Positions 40,918 to 50,942 of a stretch of DNA of 64,000 bases are shown one piece after another. Made by a program: the position numbers and the translations under genes. The notes beneath the pieces are model-generated. The model was not told the origin of the DNA. It worked only from the letters and a program-made list of their open reading frames with translations, and made no database searches. The DNA is from Herpomyces periplanetae (lineage: Eukaryota; Ascomycota; Laboulbeniomycetes; Herpomycetales; Herpomycetaceae): positions 1 through 64,000 of the forward strand of contig WMKJ01000019.1 in the NCBI GenBank assembly GCA_009733715.1. The letters run 5' to 3'. Position 1 is the stretch's first letter; each line of letters opens with the position of its first letter.

Positions 40918-42780
40918 ATGTATACTCGTGAACTAGCGGGAATTGCCAATGAGCTAGTGGAACTTATTTGCGCATACTTACCCGTAAGCGGTATATTACA
41001 GTTAGGGGAGTGTAGCAGACATCTACAATATGTGTGCACGAGTAATGGAGTGTGGTATCATCGTTGCGCGGTAGATTTTCCAAGTTGGTTCGAACGAACC
41101 AACTCAATTCCCTATGGCAGCAATTACAACGGGCGATCCCCAATTTCTGGTTACGCGCACACATTCTGGCTTACACGATACCGAAGCTTACACGCTGCAG
41201 CTAAAGATGTTATCACACGCGTTAACACTATACACAACCATGCTTCACTGGGTACATGGACCCAAGAATTCCAGGAAATTCACCGCCACGGCCTCGCTAT
41301 GATCGATACGCTACACAGTCAAACACAGGCTAATCCGTTCTCCGATACCGGCCTTGCGCGTGCTTTTATTGCCCGTCGAGTTCTGGCGCACGTGAACCGT
41401 GCAGCAGCAGTGCAGCGTTGGGTGAATAGTGTTGGATGGGGTGGTGATGGTAATGCGGTAAAACATCACCATTTCCGTTTGGTAGATGTGTTGGCAGGTT
41501 TTGATGTTTTTTGTCGACAAGGTCCCGTCGCATATACCACTCTTAAACGAATTGAGAAAAGATTGAGTCACCTTGCGAGTGAGTTTGCACAATGGTCAAC
41601 GTACCAACGTGGTGGTATACCTGCCGTACGTGTAGTGGAATTTTTACGTGAAAAAGGATTCAGCGTCCAAGATTATTGTGAACCTAAAGACGTTTCAGGC
41701 TTGTTTCTCGATCTAGTACTACAGAATGGGTTAACCAAAGGGACAAAGTGCGCATCAGTAGTTTTGACAGTCATTTACGTGGCTCTATGCCAACGAATTG
41801 GTCTGGTGATTGCAGCAGTCATTCCAGTTGAATTAAAATCAGAACGGTACTTTGTCAAGATTAGCCCAGGAAACAATCCTGTAACAACCGATAGTTTATA
41901 TATCGATGTAACTGGGGAAAAATCTGGCACATTAACACAAGCTGAGCTAGCTGAATTACTCGTTCAAAGTGATTCATGTGATGAGCGCTCTCCCGATGAA
42001 AAAGAACAGCGTGCACTTCGTATTATCACGCAGTACGAAACGCGGGTTGATAAAGGCGAGTATGAACTATTGGGCCGGTACGTTTCGCGATTTGTTTCAT
42101 ACAATAGTGGAGAATCCCATAGTCAACTTATTGTATTGGATAACAATGATATTACCACCTCACCTACCATTATCGACTTAACGGATACTCTATATTGCGG
42201 ATTATGGGTAGAATTGCTAATTCTTGCGCCCTTTTACACAACTCTTGAACAACAACGTGGTGCCATACCAGATCCTACACCTACTGATACATTTATCATG
42301 GGTCTTGATATGAACCACATTTCCCGTTTTTTTCGACTTTTACACTCCAAATTTCCCGAAGATGTATCTCTGGCAATTAACTTACTCGCACCACGCCTAA
42401 CACAATTTTTAAACTTTCATAACGCATGCTCCCAGAGTAGCACAATAGTTCACGCCAATCCAAGCTTTGGATCACCGTTCGCCGCACTTTTACCACCTCC
42501 CCCCGATAGTCCAATACTCCCCGGTACACTGTTTCTTCATAAACGATACAATCTATTCGGATTCATTATTACTGTACAAAAAGCATCTCGAGAATCTTCA
42601 ACATCCCATTTGCACGTTTATCCCGCAATCCTGTCCAACGGATCTCGTTATAATTTGACAGCGCAAAATATCCTTCCCGTACATCATTATCCGTCAACCG
42701 CATTACTCTATTACGCCGGCCAATTCTTTAGTCGATTTGACCCCCTGGTATACCGATTTGTTGGATATTGGCGATGTTAA
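40918..42780 (+). CDS. F-box protein with transglutaminase-like and YccV/HspQ domains (FBXO21 type)
   Basis: Single exon, 620 aa. Residues about 6-50 form an F-box (ELVELICAYLPVSGILQLGE, then VWYHRCAVDFP). The centre (about 170-430) matches the SirB1/transglutaminase-like domain (GGIPAVRVVEFL, KCASVVLTVIYVALCQRIGL). The C-terminus (about 515-615) matches the hemimethylated-DNA-binding YccV/HspQ-type fold (FLHKRYNLFGFIITV, HVYPAILSNGSRYNLTAQNI). This three-part order is that of human FBXO21, a substrate receptor of SCF ubiquitin ligases. I see no Cys-His-Asp triad in the transglutaminase-like part, so it is probably a binding domain. Substrates are unknown. Confidence 0.88.
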   Translation: MYTRELAGIANELVELICAYLPVSGILQLGECSRHLQYVCTSNGVWYHRCAVDFPSWFERTNSIPYGSNYNGRSPISGYAHTFWLTRYRSLHAAAKDVITRVNTIHNHASLGTWTQEFQEIHRHGLAMIDTLHSQTQANPFSDTGLARAFIARRVLAHVNRAAAVQRWVNSVGWGGDGNAVKHHHFRLVDVLAGFDVFCRQGPVAYTTLKRIEKRLSHLASEFAQWSTYQRGGIPAVRVVEFLREKGFSVQDYCEPKDVSGLFLDLVLQNGLTKGTKCASVVLTVIYVALCQRIGLVIAAVIPVELKSERYFVKISPGNNPVTTDSLYIDVTGEKSGTLTQAELAELLVQSDSCDERSPDEKEQRALRIITQYETRVDKGEYELLGRYVSRFVSYNSGESHSQLIVLDNNDITTSPTIIDLTDTLYCGLWVELLILAPFYTTLEQQRGAIPDPTPTDTFIMGLDMNHISRFFRLLHSKFPEDVSLAINLLAPRLTQFLNFHNACSQSSTIVHANPSFGSPFAALLPPPPDSPILPGTLFLHKRYNLFGFIITVQKASRESSTSHLHVYPAILSNGSRYNLTAQNILPVHHYPSTALLYYAGQFFSRFDPLVYRFVGYWRC

Positions 42781-43163
42781 ACATTTATCTTGAATTTTTT
42801 CGGTAACCCTGTACCTCTTTATCTTTCCCCCTCCCCCAAATACCGTTGCTTTTTTAACCCTTTCCCCGTACGTGGAAACCCGCTTTCCGGTTCCTCGCTC
42901 AGTTCCATGCCCAGTTTTTTCCGCTGGTACTGCGTTTCAGCTAACCCTTTTGCTCTAATTTACTGCGCACGTTGGCCGTATTAGTGATATAAAACCTTTT
43001 AACACCACCACCACCACCACCACCTCTTCCTCCACCACCCTCTTAAAATGGACAGTCGACTCTTTTACTCAATTTCAGTTCTATAACATACACTTTCTTT
43101 ACTTTTAAAGGCCGCCTAGTCCGGGTTATATTATCAAGTGCGGTACCACTGTCATTGCTCCAA
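42781..43163. other. Short intergenic interval with a (CAC)7 microsatellite at 43003-43024
   Basis: Pyrimidine-rich spacer. A CAC repeat followed by CCTCTTCCTCCACCACC. It precedes the Pro-rich secreted-protein gene. Confidence 0.6.
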
Positions 43164-43910
43164 ATGAAATTTTTTACAAATTCATCGATTGTCCTGATCC
43201 TTTCGATCACAGGCTCACTATACGCTTTGCCTCAATCTAATGAAGCAGAAACGTCACGTTTTTCAACCGTACTTAACCGTCTTCTCGAATCATTCCCCGA
43301 GTCTGGTAAAGCGTTAACTGGATCGTCCATTTCAACTCTGATCCCTCGATTTCTACCTACGTCACTATTCCGTCGAGCTGCAGGATGGCCAAAACCTGTT
43401 GATGATGTACCCGGCTGGGTTGGTGAAAATGAACCGTCATTAGTCCAGCAGCCACCATTACCCTCCCGGACACCACCCGCTTATCAGTATAATAAACCAC
43501 AACACCCTGTACCGCCGGCATCACCTCCGAGAAGTCCATCTTCAGGGTTAACCCCAAGATTGCCTCCAGCAGTTTCTCCGCCACGGGCCTGGCCTACAAT
43601 GCCTCCGCGTTCACCATCCTATGCTAATTATTATAATCCTTATTATACATATATGGCCATGCAATATGCTGCAATGCGGCAACGATCTTGTCCAATCGGT
43701 CGAATTATGTGCTATTCCGAACGTGTCTTTGTTAATTGTGTAGCGCAAAACGTAATGACTAGTCAATTTCCTCCTGCTTATGCTCAAGTCGGTGTATGGG
43801 ATGTTGCCCACGTTTATTCCACCGAACCGTACGGAATGACTTGCGCTGCTCGTGTTATATATGCCCCTGAACTTGCATCGTACACTATCGTTCATGAATT
43901 AGTTCGTTAG
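43164..43910 (+). CDS. Putative secreted proline-rich protein (248 aa), orphan
   Basis: ATG 43164 begins a strong signal peptide (MKFFTNSSIVLILSITGSLY, cleavage near ALP). After a Ser/Thr/Leu-rich part comes a Pro/Arg/Ser-rich linker (about 95-160, with repeats of PPR and SPP). A Tyr-rich turn (NYYNPYYTY) follows, then a compact C-terminal domain with four Cys (CPIGRIMCYSE, FVNCVAQN, GMTCAARVIY). No catalytic motif or membrane anchor. The layout, a signal peptide, a Pro-rich spacer and a small Cys-containing domain, resembles fungal wall or matrix proteins; the function is unknown. Confidence 0.65.
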   Translation: MKFFTNSSIVLILSITGSLYALPQSNEAETSRFSTVLNRLLESFPESGKALTGSSISTLIPRFLPTSLFRRAAGWPKPVDDVPGWVGENEPSLVQQPPLPSRTPPAYQYNKPQHPVPPASPPRSPSSGLTPRLPPAVSPPRAWPTMPPRSPSYANYYNPYYTYMAMQYAAMRQRSCPIGRIMCYSERVFVNCVAQNVMTSQFPPAYAQVGVWDVAHVYSTEPYGMTCAARVIYAPELASYTIVHELVR

Positions 43911-44149
43911 ATACGACGTTTTCAGCTTGAAGTTACGCTTACCCTTGCTTTTATCTACGCTACACTTTATACCTCGCGCATTAGCATTTTTTTTGGAAGG
44001 GAGAAAGGAAGAGGGGGGTTTTGGGTTTAAACTTGCATCCATCATAGTATATTATTTGAATGGCAAAATAAAAAGAATATTTTGTTGCTAACAAACTTTT
44101 CACCGCCCAATCAAGCGTAGACATTTCAGAAGTTTTGTATAAATGAAGT

Positions 44150-45355
44150 TCATGTAATATTTATCTTGTTACTGCCAGAACTTGCTCGATGTAGGGTCAG
44201 TAGTGCATCATTATCATTAACAGCGCTAAACCGGGTAATTAAAAAGATTAATTGAGTTATAAATACGGGTAAAAATCCGGCGCCGAAGATCCAAGAAACG
44301 GGCGCTTCAGCATTAAATATAGAGACGTGCCAAATATATGACATGTATACCAAGTACACATTACGTACAGTTAACGTACCCATGGCCATGTAAAGCATCC
44401 AAGGGGAACAAAGTGCACGACGTAGTTTACTCTTATACAAGATTCCACGTTCTAGATGAACATAAGCGGGTTCAAAATTATTATAGAATGGTAAAGCATA
44501 CGCAAGACTAATGGCGCTCACGATAACGGGGAAGTGACTCCATACAGCACTGGCCTTAAAGCGAGACATTGTAGCAGCGGGAATGGCGATTTGAATAGTT
44601 TGTTCGGGAGATCTCTGTCGGGCAATGCCGGACCACGAGCGAGGGATTAACATGAAAAAGAGTGTAGCAATTAAGGTATACTGGAGTAAAGGAGTATAAA
44701 ATTCTATACGACGACGAAAGCGAGAAACACGGGGAGGACAAGCGTTTAACAGGGTTATCTTACGCCTTTGCCAGGCTTGCCATGAACGAGTAAATTCCCA
44801 GAGCATGGCTAAACTAACGGGAATGGTTAAGGTAAAAAATGCACTTTGTAAAATAATTGATAAACCCTGTACATAATTCCTTTCCACGTCAACACCAAGC
44901 GCGCAACTTGTTAAACTACACGCTGACGTTATAATTAGCCAATACCATGGCCATTTACGCGACAGTTGGTCGCGAGAATGTGCAAATACATCATTGATCC
45001 GTTTGGCATTAATACTGAATTGGCCTAACGTATAAACACTTGCGATTAACGTTAGCATAAACGCTACCGCAAAACCTATTCCGGTTATACCCCGTTGACC
45101 GATTGAATAGTACGGTAAAAAGCACGATGTTGCATTAACCCAGGACCCATTTGCCAGTATAAATGGTGTATAACCCTCTTGAGCGAGGTAGCAATGTGTT
45201 GCATTTGAAACAGTTCCATTATCGTAGTAAGTATATTTCCACTCTGTTAGAGCACTCACATTAACCCTTACCCCGGCGTTTGTAATCGCGTTGACCCAAT
45301 CAATTTTCGATGTTTGACGCCTTACAAGTAAGTTGTGCTGCTGCCACATTCTCAT
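44150..45355 (-). CDS. DUF2434 family multi-pass membrane protein
   Basis: Single exon, 401 aa. The N-terminal extracellular or lumenal part carries several N-glycosylation sequons (NVS, NGT, NAT, NGS) and two Cys; conserved blocks YTPFILANGSWVNATSCF and RGITGIGFAVAF follow. About seven to eight hydrophobic segments come next, with the blocks KWPWYWLIITSA, RRRIEFYTPLLQY, PRSWSGIARQRSPEQT and PAATMSRFKA between them. These blocks match my memory of the fungal DUF2434 family, whose function is not known. The gene has its own upstream CACGTG at 45617-45622, 262 bp before the ATG. Confidence 0.8.
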   Translation of the reverse strand: MRMWQQHNLLVRRQTSKIDWVNAITNAGVRVNVSALTEWKYTYYDNGTVSNATHCYLAQEGYTPFILANGSWVNATSCFLPYYSIGQRGITGIGFAVAFMLTLIASVYTLGQFSINAKRINDVFAHSRDQLSRKWPWYWLIITSACSLTSCALGVDVERNYVQGLSIILQSAFFTLTIPVSLAMLWEFTRSWQAWQRRKITLLNACPPRVSRFRRRIEFYTPLLQYTLIATLFFMLIPRSWSGIARQRSPEQTIQIAIPAATMSRFKASAVWSHFPVIVSAISLAYALPFYNNFEPAYVHLERGILYKSKLRRALCSPWMLYMAMGTLTVRNVYLVYMSYIWHVSIFNAEAPVSWIFGAGFLPVFITQLIFLITRFSAVNDNDALLTLHRASSGSNKINIT

Positions 45356-46285
45356 TTTTTAAAAATCCGACGATATCTACCCCTTGCAGCCATTTAACCC
45401 TATATTATCCCACTCATAAAATTTCCATTAATTTCCAAACCATTGCTTGCATATATACGTGCGTTGTAAAAGTGTAAAATTAATTGTTTTGGAAGTAAAC
45501 CAAATATTAATGAATTTCCGGGAACAACTTGTTTCTTTTATCTTCACGAAAATTTCACGAATTTCCGGCCTCTTAGTCATACACGTCACGAGTCGTTGTT
45601 AGTAAGTACAAAACATCACGTGGAAAGTTGTGGGGGGCGAGAAGATATGAAAATGATGAGTTTTAGGAATAGAAAAGGTTTGGCTAATGATAGGGATTAT
45701 AGTGGGAAGTTTAAGGCAAAAATAATTGAATAAGATGATGAGAATGGAGAATAATATAACAAGGGGGAAAAGGGATGTGACCATGCCGGAGGGCATGTGA
45801 GGAAATGGAGGGGAAGGGGGTAGGGTATAACAGTACAAAAGAAATGATGGTTATGAAGGGGAGAATATTAAATAGGTCAAGTTAAACGATCTACTGGGTT
45901 ATGAAGATTGAAACAATGTGAATATTCATGCGTACAATGACTAGTCCAGACAAACATACACTCGGAGAAAGAAAAAAAGGTTAAAGACGGATTTTGTGCA
46001 CCGCCACCACGGCCACAGGAGAGCGTGATAACGAAGAGGAAAGTTACGGGCGATGGAGAATGGAGGTGGAGATAGGCATGGGGAATCACGACTCTACGCA
46101 TGAGAAGGTAAAACAAAACCCATAAAAGAATTTATCAGGTCGAGTTGAACGGGCACATGGCGAAAAGGCAGGGTTGGGTCGCATTGGTAAATTGTAAAAG
46201 TGTAAGATTGGCGGGGTGGAGAGAAGCCTGACAAAAGAAGCAAAGGGCTTAAATTACGAAACAAAATGAAAGAATGAGAGTTGAT
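45356..46285. other. Intergenic upstream of the DUF2434 gene
   Basis: About 0.9 kb with one CACGTG (45617-45622). No supported ORF. The right end holds the CCR4 3' region. Confidence 0.5.
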
Positions 46286-48460
46286 TTATTCATTGGATTG
46301 CGAAAGTGACAGGGAAGATATAGAAGATGAAGTGTCTTGACTGCTAACAGAAGGACCGTTCACGATGAATTCCGCTACTAAGGGAATGTGATCGCTGGGA
46401 AAATGATAATTTGGAAAACCGGGAAACTTCTCTATATACTTCTTATCGATTTCGCCGAGTAAACCGGAAACTTGAAGAGAACTTGCGCTGTGCCATATGT
46501 AATCAATGGTGCCGGAGAAACCAGGTGTATAATTGGTAAATCTTAACTCACCCACATCACTATAACTACTCTTCAAGTTAAAGGAATGAGATAATCCATT
46601 ACTCGCAAACGTTCCATAATTCCATGGCGCTAAATCTTCATGCCTTCCTGGCAAGCATCCTTGCGACAAAAACTCGTAAACTGCTGAACTCGGCGTAGAA
46701 TTAAAGTCTCCACAAACTATCGTCGGAATGTCTTTTGAGTCGGCGTAAGTCACGCTTTTTCGGCAGATTTCCGGGTTAACTTGGTCGGAGTATAATTTTT
46801 CCCCGGCCTGGGTGAAGGGTTTTTTTCCTTTAAGGGAAAAGCGGATTGGAAAACGTTTTTCATCGGCTTCAATGCAAGGAATGTTGCGAAATTTTTCACG
46901 AAGCCGATCGATACAATCCATTAGCAGTGCAGTTTGAATTAATTTAACGTCCCGATAATCCTCATTCCAGAAAACATGAGTATTGGCTACTATAATTCTT
47001 ACACCGGAATACCTATTTTCAAGATAGATGACAACACCAATATCATCACGAGGCATAACTCGATTGTAAAAATCATGAGCACCTTTTCCTTCGGGTCTGT
47101 TACTCATGATTTGAGCGTACTCTACTAAATGTTTGTCCAGCAGAATAAACTTATAATTTTTGAAGAACGTAGCACATCCATCCACGGATCCGGGATCTAA
47201 AACATCGGATCTTCGAGCTCTAGATTTTGCCCAGTATACTCCCTTGTAATTATTATGAGCAAGTCGAGGTCTAAAGTATTCTTCATAAGTTTTTTGATCG
47301 ACTTCTTGTAAACAAACAATATCAGCATTGCGTTCTCTAATCTCTTCTAAGATTAAAGACCTTCTTCTTGCCCAATTAAGTGCAGGTCCGGGTGTATAGG
47401 CATACTGTTCTCGGGTAGCGTAAAGTTTGCATAAAACGTTAAACGTCATTACTATTAATTTATCATGCTGATATGGTTCAGTTGAATTATTTGTTGAAGT
47501 AGTGGACGTTTCATTAATCACTACCCAATCCCGTTTAGCCGGGGGTGCCAAAATTGGTGATGTATCGAGAAACCTTTTAATAAGTGCTTTAGTTCCAAAT
47601 TTTTTCATAATTATCTTAACCTTGTCAGGTAAAGGATTGCCTTCCAAGCCTAAAACTTCCAGTTTACAAAGATACCCAATTTCACTAGGTAAACTTTTTA
47701 ACTGATTATCAAAGAGCAATAGCTCCCGAAGAAAGGATAGCATCCCAATTTCTTCGGGCAAACGGGTTAATAGGTTGAATGAAACATCCAAATGTGTAAG
47801 ACTTCGTAAGCTCCGGATACTCGATGGTAAACATCGCAATTTATTATGTCCAAGCCAAAGTTTTGTTAAGAATGTATAATTAAATAACGGAGGTGCTAAA
47901 TTCCGAAAGTTTTGTCCACTCATATCAATTTCTGCAAAAGCTGGTTTAGTATGAGGTTTATTGAAAGCGCACATATGCACACCGCTCGGCCTTTCATTCA
48001 AACTCTGTTCATTTTCTCCATTTGATACATCATTTCCGAGTCCGGTATTTCGCGCTAATAAATTCGCACTGTGAGCTCGAGAATGGGGCATTGATATATC
48101 CTTGGAAACTTGGTATAACTGGGATTGAAATTCCCAATCATCCAAATTCCCTTTAACTGCTTCGACATTAACAACCGAATTTGACGTGTTGCATGGTAAA
48201 GTTGAGTTAGAAAGTAACGGGCTAGCTCCCCTCAACCCTAAACCTGTTGCTAGAGAATGTGAATGTCCTTGATAAGCAGAAGATAAGTGTGACATGTGTA
48301 ATGATCCTGACTCTTGCGATGAGTTATGTAAATTTGCCGATGGTAAGTTTGCCGGATGAAACGTTTTTGCCGGGTTCATTCGTACGGCGGAAAACTGTTG
48401 ACTTGGTGTGAATCCATTAACGAGTCCATGACGATTCGAATTGAGCCCAGTGTTATACAT
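46286..48460 (-). CDS. CCR4: Ccr4 poly(A)-specific deadenylase
   Basis: Single exon, 724 aa. A Ser/Asn/His-rich start (1 to about 180) precedes five leucine-rich repeats (about 195-290; LTKLWLGHNKLRCLPSSI, LTHLDVSFNLLTRLPEEIG, LRELLLFDNQLKSLPSEIG), which bind Caf1/Not1. The exonuclease-endonuclease-phosphatase domain runs to about 710 with the catalytic blocks VMTFNVLCKLYA, IVCLQEVD (catalytic Glu), PTIVCGDFNSTPSSAVYEFL and PSDHIPLVAEF (last Asp-His). This is the Ccr4 subunit of the CCR4-NOT complex that shortens mRNA poly(A) tails in the cytoplasm. All key residues are present. Confidence 0.95.
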   Translation of the reverse strand: MYNTGLNSNRHGLVNGFTPSQQFSAVRMNPAKTFHPANLPSANLHNSSQESGSLHMSHLSSAYQGHSHSLATGLGLRGASPLLSNSTLPCNTSNSVVNVEAVKGNLDDWEFQSQLYQVSKDISMPHSRAHSANLLARNTGLGNDVSNGENEQSLNERPSGVHMCAFNKPHTKPAFAEIDMSGQNFRNLAPPLFNYTFLTKLWLGHNKLRCLPSSIRSLRSLTHLDVSFNLLTRLPEEIGMLSFLRELLLFDNQLKSLPSEIGYLCKLEVLGLEGNPLPDKVKIIMKKFGTKALIKRFLDTSPILAPPAKRDWVVINETSTTSTNNSTEPYQHDKLIVMTFNVLCKLYATREQYAYTPGPALNWARRRSLILEEIRERNADIVCLQEVDQKTYEEYFRPRLAHNNYKGVYWAKSRARRSDVLDPGSVDGCATFFKNYKFILLDKHLVEYAQIMSNRPEGKGAHDFYNRVMPRDDIGVVIYLENRYSGVRIIVANTHVFWNEDYRDVKLIQTALLMDCIDRLREKFRNIPCIEADEKRFPIRFSLKGKKPFTQAGEKLYSDQVNPEICRKSVTYADSKDIPTIVCGDFNSTPSSAVYEFLSQGCLPGRHEDLAPWNYGTFASNGLSHSFNLKSSYSDVGELRFTNYTPGFSGTIDYIWHSASSLQVSGLLGEIDKKYIEKFPGFPNYHFPSDHIPLVAEFIVNGPSVSSQDTSSSISSLSLSQSNE

Positions 48461-48824
48461 GATGAAGCTTAGGGCAACTTGTTGGAATTAAGGTAATAAA
48501 TCCCACTATCACCACCTCCTCCACCGCAAGGATGTTAAAACCCCAGCATTCAATGTAACGCCGCCACCACCACCACCTCCTCCACAATGATACTCTGTCA
48601 AGTATTTGATGTGTTTTACCATATATTCACGTCCGACCAAATCAATCGACGTGAGTACGCGTGAGCTCGAGGATTAATTCCTTTTCCCCAATATAACAAC
48701 CCAAAAATTGGCACGTGTTATTCACGCAACCGTTCAAGTTTAATCACTAACAAAAGGGTGTACAAATAAGAAATCTTTTTCAGCGATAGAATAAATGTGA
48801 AAAAACCCACCAACTCTTAACCGG

Positions 48825-48862
<38 letters not shown>

Positions 48863-50942
48863 CATACATATGCATGCAAATATAACTCCAAGGACTGAAC
48901 TTTTCGAAAGAATACGTACAAATAAAACTATTATCGCGCGAAATCCTGGCATCGCCAACTTGATGAAACCATCTGAAGTGTTGCTGTCACAGCCACGCAT
49001 TTGGCTTACATCAGCACGTTCTCCACCCGCGCCCCAGTTGGCGGTGCGCTCCCCCCGTCCCACGTCCGTGTGCGGAGACATAATTTTCCGCTTCGCTACG
49101 GATCAATATTTTTCCGTACCGGTTTTACAGTTTCCGGTCATTTTCCAAAGTTTGTTGGTGGTGGCAAAGTTTGGTGTGTATATTGTAGTTGATAATGGTA
49201 ACTGTGACTGTACTGTCATCGTATATTATGTGGGTGTGCATGTGTATATGTGTATGTATCTTTGTATATGTGTATATGTTTGTGTATATATATGTGTTCG
49301 TGCTTACGAGTATCCCGTCGCTCCCTACCATTCCACCCTTTCAGTCTTAATTTTGGCTTAATCATCTTTCCCATATATGACCTTTTCACTACTCACCTCA
49401 GAAGAATGTACTCGATGTTTTATCACCGTACCACACTACCCATTCTACGTTAAAATCAATCACTTCACGCTTCCATAAATTCTATTCGTCCCAACTTATC
49501 CTTACATTTCCCGAATTCACGTGACTTACCAAGAAGGTTTAGCCTACTAAATATTATTATTGCTATATATTGATACATTCTGAGACCTTCGAATTCAATT
49601 ATTTATATTACAAAAATCGGTCTGCTTAGTATAATTAATTGTTATTCATTAAAGTGGATTTCTATACTGTTCATTATATAACGGCTGTTAAACTGCTCCA
49701 AGGTAAGACGGACTAGTGAAACAATGGTCACAAATGTAAATCCCAGAAAAAATGTTAGTCTACCCATCATCAATGTTAAATTTGCTTACTCACTTGAACA
49801 TTTAACGTAAATTAATCCCCAAATATTTTTCTCACGACATTCATGAATTATCTTTACCAATGCCCCAAAATTTATTTTAATCACATGTCCAATATCACGT
49901 GCTTTCGGTTAGCTTGGGTCTGGTATACGAGAAGTATGGAGAGTGTGTAGGGAAATAAAGGAATTTAATAATAATAGAAATGAGATATGATATACTTAAA
50001 AGTAAGACACGTTAATCAAAGATGCATTCAAGTAAAGTAGAGTGATTCAATGTGATCAAACGAGCTGTAAATTATCAGTTTATATGGAGAATACATTGGA
50101 AAATTCAATTCTGCATTACAATTCGTCAAATCATAGTTATCTACTCTACAAAATACCCATTGAAGCAACATGTAAATTTTTGTAAAAACATTACCTACCC
50201 CAAATCCCCTCCCTCTCCTTCCAATAAATCACGTGATAATAAATCGGGGATCGGATTGAGGATGGAAAAGTTTACCGTACGGAATATTTATCGGTATGTA
50301 TGCGCCGAGAAAAATTTGCCGATGGTTCAAGTTTTTGGTGATTTGCAAGAACGGGCTTGACTCCGAATTTAAATTATCCTGCAGCTTTAAATATTCGGCC
50401 CGTTATCCAACCCGTTCTCTAAATTGCTTGGGCAAGGCTTTTCGTTTGTACTGTGCGGTAGTTATCTTAAACATCTAGTTGTGCTGGTTAAATCATTGAT
50501 GCTTTTATTTCAGTAATTCACTTGTTATTCAATTTATTCTCTTCTCATTTTAATCTTATATCTATCATTACCCAATCTGTGTTCACTCAAGTCATAATCT
50601 ATTTCATTCCATCCACCCTTGAATATCATTTATCCTACACAAAAATATAAACATGTCATCACCTTTAAATAGACTATTTCACTTACCCTACTGATGCGTC
50701 TTATCCTTCACTTAATTATTCCTCTTCTATCAATTCTTCCATTTCCACTAACCAATAACTGATTAAATCTTTCTCGTTTCGTCAACTTTCTCGTTTAACT
50801 ATGCTCTTCTGCTTCCATGTTAAGGAATTATATTTAGTGTTGCACTCAACGCGTTTTATTCACTTTCTATTCCTCGACCTCATCTTGCACTTCTGTACTC
50901 ACTCTGTTCAAGTGTACCGTTGTCCCCATTTAACCTTAAAAA
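48461..50942. other. 2.5-kb divergent promoter region between CCR4 and the AcrB-like gene
   Basis: Four CACGTG sites: 48712-48717 (252 bp before the CCR4 ATG), 49518-49523, 49896-49901 and 50230-50235. A (AT)14 microsatellite lies at 48828-48855, followed by TATA/CATA-rich sequence, and a TGTA-rich stretch at 49235-49290. Around 49010-49080 is a GC-rich segment. ORFs of 102-163 aa cross these repeats and have no domains, so I do not call them. Confidence 0.55.
48828..48855. repeat. (AT)14 microsatellite
   Basis: Uninterrupted AT dinucleotides, followed by a degenerate TGTATATACATACATATG stretch. Confidence 0.95.

Noticed and set aside
48740-49361. Overlapping ORFs of 113 and 163 aa on both strands
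   Set aside because: They cross the (AT)14 and TGTA-rich repeats and show no domain; both strands open at once argues for repeat composition.
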